Shown here one piece after another: positions 13,314-18,303 of a stretch of DNA of 18,303 nucleotides (the stretch's first letter is position 1; every line of letters starts with the position of its first letter). The position numbers were made by a program, and so were the translations under genes. The notes beneath the pieces are model-generated. The model ran no database searches and was not told where the DNA came from. It worked only from the letters and a program-made list of their open reading frames with translations. The stretch lies in the NCBI RefSeq assembly GCF_000686805.1, contig NZ_JMLP01000038.1, positions 1 through 18,303 on the forward strand, given 5' to 3'. Source of the DNA: Bacillus sp. UNC41MFS5. Lineage in GTDB: Bacteria > Bacillota > Bacilli > Bacillales_B > DSM-18226.

Positions 13314-13335
13314 CCCGTCCTAAAATTAGGACGGG
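13314..13335. repeat. Perfect 9-bp hairpin
   Basis: CCCGTCCTA (13314-13322) and TAGGACGGG (13327-13335) pair around AAAT, with further pairing in the flanks (GTTTAA / TTAAC). Neither strand has a T-run after it, so it is not a standard terminator. It lies 100 bases past the stop of the VOC gene. Confidence 0.7.
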
Positions 13336-13436
13336 TTAACATAATGTTGTTTAATTGTTGATAAAAACACTTCACCCAACTTAAAACTTACCAATAAAGT
13401 CGTTTAGAACTAGGATACATCTATTTCTACATAAAG

Positions 13437-13820
13437 TTACTGCTGCATTATCTGAATAAGGTTGCCGCATGTATCATCGAAGACAGCTATTGTGACTTTG
13501 CCCATTTTTGTCGGCTCCATGGTAAACTTCACGCCGTTTTCCAATAATCGTTTGTACTCTTTATGAATATCCGCAACGCCAAACATTGTTGCTGGGATGC
13601 CCTCGGCAAATATCTTCTTTTGATACTCCTTTGCAGCAGGATGCTCATTCGGTTCGAGTAAAAGCTCGGTACCGTCATGTTCATCGGGAGAAACAAGCGT
13701 AATCCACCTAAATTTCCCCATGGGAACGTCATGCTTTTTTACAAATCCCAGCTTTTCTGAAAAAAATTCCAGTGCCTTGTCTTGGTCTTGTACGAATATA
13801 CTGGTAACAATGATTTTCAT
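13437..13820 (-). CDS. VOC superfamily (glyoxalase/bleomycin resistance-like) protein
   Basis: The 127-residue protein has the two beta-alpha-beta-beta-beta modules of the vicinal oxygen chelate fold: VTSIFVQDQDKALEFFSEKLGF (residues 5-26) and TMFGVADIHKEYKRLLENGVKF, ending in IAVFDDTCGNLIQIMQQ. Such proteins bind metals and act as glyoxalases, dioxygenases or drug-binding proteins; the substrate is open. The ATG at 13820 follows a perfect AGGAGG about 10 bases upstream; the frame is open a further 16 codons back but without a start that fits. It lies 89 bases behind the ArsR gene on the same strand, so it is probably in the same operon and controlled by it. Confidence 0.9.
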   Translation of the reverse strand: MKIIVTSIFVQDQDKALEFFSEKLGFVKKHDVPMGKFRWITLVSPDEHDGTELLLEPNEHPAAKEYQKKIFAEGIPATMFGVADIHKEYKRLLENGVKFTMEPTKMGKVTIAVFDDTCGNLIQIMQQ

Positions 13821-13909
13821 AATGTTTTGCCTCCTTTGATATTTATGATGTTGGTGCTCTGGCTCCAAACAGAAAAAAACCTACATATGTCAGAAGTTTT
13901 TAAATAAAA

Positions 13910-14188
13910 TTACTCTATCCATCCTTTTAGCAAATTTTTAAGTGGTTCGTTGTTAAATACCACTACTCGATATTTTCCCTTTCGTTTTGATTTTACGAGC
14001 TCTGCATCTTCCAGTACAGAAAGATGTTTAGCTATCGCCTGCCGCGTAATGGAAAGGTCGTGCTTCGTAATGAGACGTACCGTAAGTTCATACAACGTCT
14101 GCTCGTTGCGTTCGGAAAGTTCGTCTAATATTAGTCGCCGAGTCGAGTCGCCAAGTGCTTTGAATATAGCGTCTTTGTCCCAATTCAT
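13910..14188 (-). CDS. ArsR-family transcriptional regulator, autoregulated, probably leaderless
   Basis: This 92-residue winged-helix protein has the ArsR opening FKALGDSTRRLILDEL (residues 9-24), a recognition region LSITRQAIAKHLSVLEDAELV (45-65) and a wing SKRKGKYRVVVF. No metal-binding cysteine motif (ELCVCDL type) is present, so it is likely a non-metal ArsR of the kind paired with small stress genes. I start it at the ATG at 14188. The longer in-frame TTG at 14224 lies in the -35 box, and no ribosome site precedes either start. The -10 box ends 6 bases before the ATG, so transcript and coding region probably start together. The VOC gene follows. Confidence 0.85.
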   Translation of the reverse strand: MNWDKDAIFKALGDSTRRLILDELSERNEQTLYELTVRLITKHDLSITRQAIAKHLSVLEDAELVKSKRKGKYRVVVFNNEPLKNLLKGWIE

Positions 14189-14194
14189 ATATCG

Positions 14195-14247
14195 AGTATA
14201 AGCAACTCTACGGTTGCTTGTCAAACATAAGCAACTGTATGGTTGCG
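14195..14247 (-). promoter_or_regulatory. ArsR promoter with operator in the spacer and a second operator upstream
   Basis: On the minus strand, TTGACA (14224-14219) and TATACT (14200-14195) are separated by exactly 18 bases, which are the palindrome AGCAACCGTAGAGTTGCT (14201-14218). A second copy, GCAACCATACAGTTGCT, lies at 14230-14246, 29 bp away. A half-site ATGCAACCGT is at 14265. A repressor bound between the -35 and -10 boxes would block polymerase directly. Confidence 0.8.
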
Positions 14248-14300
14248 TGATAATGGAACCGTATCATGCAACCGTTAAAGTCACATTTAATCAACTACTT

Positions 14301-14416
14301 ATTGAGCTAAACTGCTTCATTAGTTCAATAAAAAAAGCCACCATTATGGCAGCTGGATCTTCAACTCTTGCACCCGTTACTTTAAGTTTCGTTCATATCA
14401 GTACAATAATTCACAA
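14301..14416 (+). repeat. Intergenic repeat, full-length insert variant
   Basis: The 5' hairpin ATTGAGCTAA / TTAGTTCAAT holds through a G-U pair. It is followed by an A-run, the central stem GCCA / TGGC, and the tail GCACCCGTTACTTTAAG. Here a 14-base insert, TTTCGTTCATATCA, precedes GTACAATAATTCACAAAA. The same insert is in the fragment at 431. Confidence 0.85.
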
Positions 14417-14492
14417 AAGATCAATAACTCTATTTTCTCTTTAACTTTACTTCATTTTTCTGTTAATACCGTTCATTTCTAAAATGCTCTAT

Positions 14493-15281
14493 TTATTCAT
14501 GTTTCCACCTTTTATGATCAATCCAATATTTTGTTACAAGGAACGTCAGTAAGATACAAAAAAACGATGTGAATAGATTTCCAATAATGGTCGAATTTAC
14601 GGATCCTTTGATTAAGACCTCCATTGCAAATTTACTCATCACTGCTGGATTGGCAAAATCAATAACTGGATTTAAACCAACGATTACTCTACAAATCAAA
14701 AGGAACACGATCGATATCAAGGCAATTAGACCCTGATTGTTAAAAATGGTACTGATCATTGTAGTAAATGAAATCATAAATAAAACCCACACAAGATAAA
14801 ACAATAAGGCGACCACTATGTCGGAAAAAGTCACACTCGTAAAAAGGTAGGAAACATATAAATAGGAAGCAAAGTATCCCAGCGCTAAACTAAAACAAAT
14901 CAATAAATAATTTGAAACCAATTTACCACCTATATAAGAAAGAACCCTTACCGGTCTTGTTAGAATAAAACCTAACATCCCATTAACTTTATCTGATTGA
15001 ATGATCCCCATCATTGAGATAACAATAATCATGATACCAAGTTGATCAAATTGAGATCCTAATGTGCTGGCTAGAATATCTCCGCCAGTCTGAGCTGTAA
15101 AACTCGAATCAATCGTAATCCCCTGACTACCACCTAAAGTTTTTAGAATGGAAGGCAAATAATAGGTAACAACTGGCTGAGTTATACCTAAAAGTAGAAA
15201 GACAATGGGTAACCAAATCACTTTGAATTCACGTACCATTTGAACAAATTCCTTTTTTGTCATTACAATAATACGATTCAT
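14493..15281 (-). CDS. ABC-2 type transporter permease, YxlG-like
   Basis: The 262-residue protein has an N-terminal cytosolic stretch (MTKKEFVQMVREFKVIW) and about six hydrophobic segments. A large extracytosolic loop after the first contains GGSQGITIDSSFTAQTGGD. The conserved VNGMLGFILTRPVRVLSYIGGK is typical of ABC-2 permeases such as YxlG. It probably forms the channel of an exporter with the ATPase encoded upstream. The ATG at 15281 overlaps the ATPase stop (ATGA) and is preceded by GGGTGAT, so the two are coupled; an in-frame upstream start would lie inside the ATPase gene. The substrate is unknown; it is the last gene of the operon. Confidence 0.88.
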   Translation of the reverse strand: MNRIIVMTKKEFVQMVREFKVIWLPIVFLLLGITQPVVTYYLPSILKTLGGSQGITIDSSFTAQTGGDILASTLGSQFDQLGIMIIVISMMGIIQSDKVNGMLGFILTRPVRVLSYIGGKLVSNYLLICFSLALGYFASYLYVSYLFTSVTFSDIVVALLFYLVWVLFMISFTTMISTIFNNQGLIALISIVFLLICRVIVGLNPVIDFANPAVMSKFAMEVLIKGSVNSTIIGNLFTSFFCILLTFLVTKYWIDHKRWKHE

Positions 15282-16183
15282 TTTTCTATCACCCATTTTA
15301 TGAAGATTTCTTCTAAAGTATCATGATGGATTTCAAATTTTACTAAGTCCACGCCTTTCTCCAATGCATCTTTAAGTAACATATCCTTGTTTTTGTCGAT
15401 ATTTTCGACTTTTACTTTGATTTTATTCCCAATTACCTCAACCCATTTCACATAAGGTAATTTTTTTACATCTTCAATCCAATTTTGATTTACCATCGAG
15501 ATTTCTAATTTTAATTGGTTGTTACTATTACGGTTTAATAGTTCTGCAATAGTTGTATCTTCTATCTTGCAGCCATTTTTTATCATGACAAATCTTTCGC
15601 ATATTTCTTCTGCATCGCCTAGTATATGGGTAGATAATAAAATAGTTGTTTCCTTTTTAATTTCTTGAATAAGATTTAATACCTCTCTTCGACCGATTGG
15701 ATCCAATGCAGATACTGGTTCATCCATCACAATTAGTGAAGGTTTATGCAGCAGTGCTTGTGCAATACCTAGTCGTTGTTTCATTCCGCCAGAAAATGTC
15801 CCAACTTTTAAGTTTTCTTCCCTTTCAAGTCCTACCTTTGCCAAAATTTTAGGTATCGAGTTTATTAATTCTACTTTTTTCATTCCAGACAGCTGCCCCA
15901 TAAACATAAGCATTTCTTTCGTTGTCATCCAGTTAAAAAATTCAGGGTACTGAGGCAAATAACCAATTTCTCTTTTCATTTTTGATATTTTCTTCCCATT
16001 CAGCATAACTTCGCCTGCATTTTGATTTATCATATCTACAATTACTTTTATTAATGTGGACTTCCCTGCGCCATTTGGTCCTATTAAACCGACACATTCC
16101 CCTGATTGCAACTCCATAGAGAAATTATTGACGGCGATTTTATCTTTGAATTTTTTTGTTACATTCCTAATCTCCAATTTCAA
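15278..16183 (-). CDS. ABC transporter ATP-binding protein, YxlF-like
   Basis: The 301-residue ATPase has all NTP-binding motifs: Walker A GPNGAGKST (35-43), Q-loop Gln78, signature FSGGMKQR (130-137), Walker B LIVMDEP (150-156) and the switch His186 in STHILGD. A C-terminal extension of about 90 residues follows, as in the YxlF/BcrA-like group that pairs with ABC-2 permeases. It powers export by the permease encoded next. The start is TTG at 16183, overlapping the stop of the PLDc_N gene by 4 bases, and the end overlaps the permease start, so the three genes are tightly coupled. The gene order is that of yxlE-yxlF-yxlG in B. subtilis. Confidence 0.95.
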   Translation of the reverse strand: MKLEIRNVTKKFKDKIAVNNFSMELQSGECVGLIGPNGAGKSTLIKVIVDMINQNAGEVMLNGKKISKMKREIGYLPQYPEFFNWMTTKEMLMFMGQLSGMKKVELINSIPKILAKVGLEREENLKVGTFSGGMKQRLGIAQALLHKPSLIVMDEPVSALDPIGRREVLNLIQEIKKETTILLSTHILGDAEEICERFVMIKNGCKIEDTTIAELLNRNSNNQLKLEISMVNQNWIEDVKKLPYVKWVEVIGNKIKVKVENIDKNKDMLLKDALEKGVDLVKFEIHHDTLEEIFIKWVIEK

Positions 16184-16374
16184 AAACTCTCACTATCCTT
16201 TCGTCCCAAAACAAAGTATAGAATTGGACCAATAATATTGATAAAAATAATAATCATCGTCCAAATAGGTAAATTTTTCCTCACTTTTCTATGACGGAAT
16301 AAATCCAGTAAGGCAATGAAAACCAATAACGAACCTATAACAATAAATGGCAGGATAAAAGGGATAAAAGCCAT
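16180..16374 (-). CDS. PLDc_N domain membrane protein, YxlE-like
   Basis: This 64-residue protein consists of two transmembrane helices: FIPFILPFIVIGSLLVFIALLD (residues 3-24) and LPIWTMIIIFINIIGPILYFVLG (35-57). It ends in the typical GRKDSESF tail of the phospholipase-D-nuclease N-terminal (PLDc_N) family, like YxlE. The positive patch FRHRKVRKN between the helices sets topology. I prefer the ATG at 16374, which matches the family's short form; an AAAGGA lies 10 bases upstream. In-frame GTGs at 16419 and 16428 with AGAGG nearby would add 15-18 polar residues and cannot be excluded. It is the first gene of the ABC operon. Confidence 0.8.
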   Translation of the reverse strand: MAFIPFILPFIVIGSLLVFIALLDLFRHRKVRKNLPIWTMIIIFINIIGPILYFVLGRKDSESF

Positions 16375-16449
16375 AAAATCAATTTCCTTTATGTCTTCCA
16401 ATTCATAGTGTAGTTGCACTCCATTCACCTCTTCTCATCAATCTCAATC

Positions 16450-16522
16450 TCATTATTGATAATGATAATGCAAAAGCGAGTGCGTTGCAATACTTAATCT
16501 CATTATTTATAATGAGATTAAG
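16450..16522. promoter_or_regulatory. Divergent promoters sharing one -35, with two operators
   Basis: TTGCAA (16485-16490) is self-complementary. On the plus strand a 17-base spacer leads to TATAAT (16508-16513) for the HTH gene. On the minus strand a 17-base spacer leads to TATCAT (16467-16462) for the ABC operon. The plus -10 lies in a 30-bp palindrome (16493-16522, 14-base arms around TT); the minus -10 overlaps a second copy, TCATTAT/ATAATGA (16450-16465). The operator centres are 50 bp apart. The HTH protein at 16546 is the obvious candidate for binding both. Confidence 0.8.
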
Positions 16523-16545
16523 AACTAATGAATAAGGTGATTCCT

Positions 16546-17091
16546 ATGATCAATAAGGTTGAAATATTAATGCATCCAGTAAGAATGAAAATTTTACAAG
16601 CACTAATGAGGGATAAAGAAATTGGTCTAACACCATTAGAAATGGTAGAGATTATTAAAGAAGTACCCAAAGCAACACTCTATCGACATATACAAATTTT
16701 GCTGGATGCAGGTATTATCCGAGTAATGAAAGAAAGAAAAGTAAAATCTGTGTCTGAAAAATATTACACATTAAATGAAAATGAGGCTAGACTTAATGTG
16801 AAGGAATGGAAAAAAGCATCTCATCAGGAGAAGCTTGATTATGTTTCTTATTACCAATTATCAGTTATGTCTCAATATCAGAGTTACCTTGAAAAATTAG
16901 AAAATCAAAACTGTCCAGAGGATTGTGCCACTTTTTCTCTAGTAGAATTAAAGATGAGTGATGAGAGGTTTAAACAATTTGAGAACGAATTAACTGAATT
17001 AATGACTAAATATTATCATGCTCCGAGCGAGAACAATGGGAAAGATGCTCCAGTTCGAACAATCGCTTTTACGATTATCCCAGATGCATAA
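16546..17091 (+). CDS. ArsR/HTH_20-like winged-helix regulator of the ABC operon
   Basis: The 181-residue protein has an N-terminal winged-helix domain (about residues 4-75). It opens with VEILMHPVRMKILQALMRD, has a recognition part VPKATLYRHIQILLDAGIIRV, and a wing ending SVSEKYYTLNENEARL. The rest is helical (YYQLSVMSQYQSYLEKLE), ending in a short beta stretch VRTIAFTIIPDA; its role is unknown. I use the ATG at 16546, 6 bases after AAGGTG; an ATG six codons earlier has no such site. It is divergent from the PLDc_N/ABC operon, with palindromes over both promoters. Repression of its own gene and the exporter, relieved by a ligand, is the likely mode; this replaces the SigY control of the B. 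subtilis cassette. Confidence 0.88.
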   Translation: MINKVEILMHPVRMKILQALMRDKEIGLTPLEMVEIIKEVPKATLYRHIQILLDAGIIRVMKERKVKSVSEKYYTLNENEARLNVKEWKKASHQEKLDYVSYYQLSVMSQYQSYLEKLENQNCPEDCATFSLVELKMSDERFKQFENELTELMTKYYHAPSENNGKDAPVRTIAFTIIPDA

Positions 17092-17155
17092 AAAGGACAT
17101 GACCCTTTTCTTTAGCCAAATATCGTTAAAAAGAAACGTCATTAGTCCTTCTACG

Positions 17156-17199
17156 AGAAAAAGGTGTTCTGAACAAACTTAATCAAAACACCTTTCTTA
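17156..17199 (+). terminator. Terminator downstream of the HTH regulator
   Basis: AAAGGTGTT and AACACCTTT are exact arms around an 18-base loop, followed by CTTAT. It lies about 65 bases past the stop. The remaining 17200-17330 shows no gene. Confidence 0.65.
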
Positions 17200-17328
17200 T
17201 GCCAGAAAAATTTGAGTATCTAATATTTTGTTCCTATGCAACTGAAAAAATAAATATCCATTGATTTTACCAATTCTTGATTTTAATCCTTAATCCTACA
17301 ACATTCTACTTCATTTCTTCTTTCACTA

Positions 17329-17430
17329 GTCGAGTAGAAGGGAATCTCTCTACCTCACGGTAGATTGTATTCCTCTCCCCTCACAGAACCGTGCTTGCGC
17401 AATTAACGCACACGGCTCCTCCTAGTTACC
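17329..17430 (-). mobile_element. Group II intron 3' end: domains V and VI
   Basis: On the minus strand, directly after the reverse transcriptase, 17418-17386 is a typical domain V: GAGCCGTGTGCGTTAATTGC pairing with GCAAGCACGGTTC. It is followed by TGTGAGGGG, then a domain VI with stem CTACC-GTGA-GGTAG, ending in CTACTCGAC near 17329, where the intron 3' splice site should be. The boundary is inferred, not proven. Beyond it the flank is AT-rich and without a gene. Confidence 0.8.
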
Positions 17431-17432
17431 AT

Positions 17433-18303
17433 TCACATAATGTAGCTAATCTCTTTTCTTAAGTCATATATGTTAACCTTAACTCTTGCGTAAGGTAGTG
17501 GGTATTTATTAAGAAAGAGTCTGAATTTATCCCAAGTAAATGATTTCCTTTGACTTCTTCTATTGAGCCATTTAAACAGTAAATATCCAATTTTGTCTCT
17601 GAATTTGTTTACACTTTGGGTATTATCTGTGATGCAATAATAATTGTAATAACCTATCAGTGAACGTCTAAATCTATCCATAATTATGTGAATATCTTTA
17701 TTTCTACTAATCTTCAGCCATTTCTTAGACTCTTTGAGTTTGCCTTGGACTTTCTTCCTGCTTGACTTCCGTTTCACTCGGAAATTGCCTTGTTTACTTT
17801 TCCCACAATAGTGTGTAAAACCTAGGAAATCAAAGGTTGCTGGTTTACTGTTTCCCTTTTGTTTTGCATCTTTCTCCGCACACCTTCCGAAGGGAATAAT
17901 TTTAGTTTTATCCTCAGCTATTTCTAAGTTAAATTTCTTTAATCTCAATTTTAATGATTCGAAGAATTGTTCAGCTTCACTTTTAGATTGAAAACAACAA
18001 ACAAAATCATCTGCATATCTCACTATGAATGCTTGTCCTTTGCACTGTTTTCTAACCCTTTTCTCAAACCATAGGTCGAGGACATAATGGAGGTAAACGT
18101 TGGCTAATATCAGAGATATTACTCCACCTTGCGGTGTGCCATTATCTGTCTTGTATTTCTTACCTTCCTCCAAATATCCACCTTTAAGAAATCTACCAAT
18201 TATTCTTTGAAGGTTAGGGTCAGAGATTCGCAATTTTAAGAACTCCAACATCCATGTGTGGTCAACGTTGTCGAAGAATCCTTTGATATCTACATCTACT
18301 ATA
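17433..18303 (-). CDS. Group II intron reverse transcriptase/maturase, partial (window edge)
   Basis: The frame stays open to the right edge; the first in-frame Met (18251) is internal. Visible are the catalytic RT motif DIKGFFDNVDH near the edge, then GTPQGGVISLILANVYLHYVLD, the second catalytic motif YADDFVCCF, and the maturase (X) domain with a typical FDFLGFTHYCGK and YYNYYCITDN. The protein ends with LRKEISYIM soon after the X domain, with no HNH endonuclease domain, so this is an endonuclease-minus type. It supports splicing and retrohoming of its own intron. With intact YADD and domain V/VI, it may be active if the left part beyond the window is complete. At least 290 residues are in view; full proteins have about 400-450. 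Confidence 0.93.
   Translation of the reverse strand, partial: IVDVDIKGFFDNVDHTWMLEFLKLRISDPNLQRIIGRFLKGGYLEEGKKYKTDNGTPQGGVISLILANVYLHYVLDLWFEKRVRKQCKGQAFIVRYADDFVCCFQSKSEAEQFFESLKLRLKKFNLEIAEDKTKIIPFGRCAEKDAKQKGNSKPATFDFLGFTHYCGKSKQGNFRVKRKSSRKKVQGKLKESKKWLKISRNKDIHIIMDRFRRSLIGYYNYYCITDNTQSVNKFRDKIGYLLFKWLNRRSQRKSFTWDKFRLFLNKYPLPYARVKVNIYDLRKEISYIM

Noticed and set aside
13314..13335. CCCGTCCTA/TAGGACGGG hairpin as terminator of the VOC gene
   Set aside because: The stem is perfect, but no T-run follows on either strand and it is 100 bases from the stop; kept only as a hairpin.
14189..14224. Longer ArsR start at the TTG at 14224
   Set aside because: This TTG is the beginning of the TTGACA -35 box, and the added residues would be encoded by promoter and operator; no ribosome site precedes it.
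9906..17091. Defence or toxin-antitoxin island
   Set aside because: All genes here fit stress, detoxification, regulation or transport families; no nuclease, toxin or defence-type domain was recognisable, and the only reverse transcriptase is of intron type.
1..18303. tRNA or rRNA genes
   Set aside because: I saw no tRNA cloverleaf with a GTTCGANTC-type arm and no rRNA signatures; the GGTTCGGGTGTCC near 9311 resembles a T-arm but lies in a different fold without acceptor or anticodon parts.

Overview
The window is a low-GC chromosomal stretch that most likely comes from a Bacillaceae species. The signs are AGGAGG-type ribosome binding sites, frequent TTG and GTG starts, an ohr/ohrR pair with Bacillus-style operators, and an ABC cassette resembling yxlEFG of Bacillus subtilis. 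I cannot name the species. Most of the window is accessory: small stand-alone detoxification, acetyltransferase and regulator genes, with intergenic regions unusually rich in repeats and folded elements.

Layout. 1-600: probable 5' part of a group II intron, a very long perfect hairpin, and a repeat fragment. 605-2606: FAD monooxygenase and DinB-like protein, both minus. 3231-4105: a LytTR regulator overlapping a DUF3021 membrane protein (plus), closed by a clear terminator. 4276-6682: minus-strand small membrane proteins, one unknown gene and two GNAT acetyltransferases. 6902-8890: plus-strand unknown small gene, RibD/DHFR-like reductase and DUF3224 protein. 8891-9905: about 1 kb without a convincing gene, holding a group II intron 3' remnant (domain V), a strongly folded element and an unexplained GC-richer block. 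9906-10945: divergent ohr and ohrR. 11025-12888: TetR regulator divergent from a nitroreductase plus antibiotic-biosynthesis-monooxygenase-type operon. 12974-13069: a 31-codon stump of an ATP-dependent DNA ligase. 13437-14188: ArsR regulator followed by a VOC protein. 14493-17091: PLDc_N, ABC ATPase and ABC permease in an overlapping operon, divergent from an HTH regulator. 17329-18303: 3' half of a group II intron (reverse transcriptase, domains V and VI), cut by the window edge.

The most distinctive feature is a family of about a dozen intergenic repeats. All lie in the same orientation, whatever the direction of the flanking genes. A full copy has a 5' hairpin (arms like TTGAACTAA / TTAGTTCAA), an A-run, a short central hairpin whose sequence varies while pairing is kept, and a 3' tail like GCACCCGTTAGCTTAAGTAC followed by a TTCACAA-type end. 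Read on the minus strand, the central hairpin plus T-run looks like a rho-independent terminator. The two halves resemble each other, and one copy looks like a recombinant that has lost the middle.

Regulation can be read directly at several divergent or autoregulated promoters. In the ArsR promoter the 18-bp spacer between -35 and -10 is itself an operator palindrome, and the transcript looks leaderless. At the ABC/HTH junction, two divergent promoters appear to share one self-complementary -35 hexamer, flanked by two copies of the same palindrome. Ohr/OhrR and TetR/nitroreductase have plausible operators in their intergenic regions.
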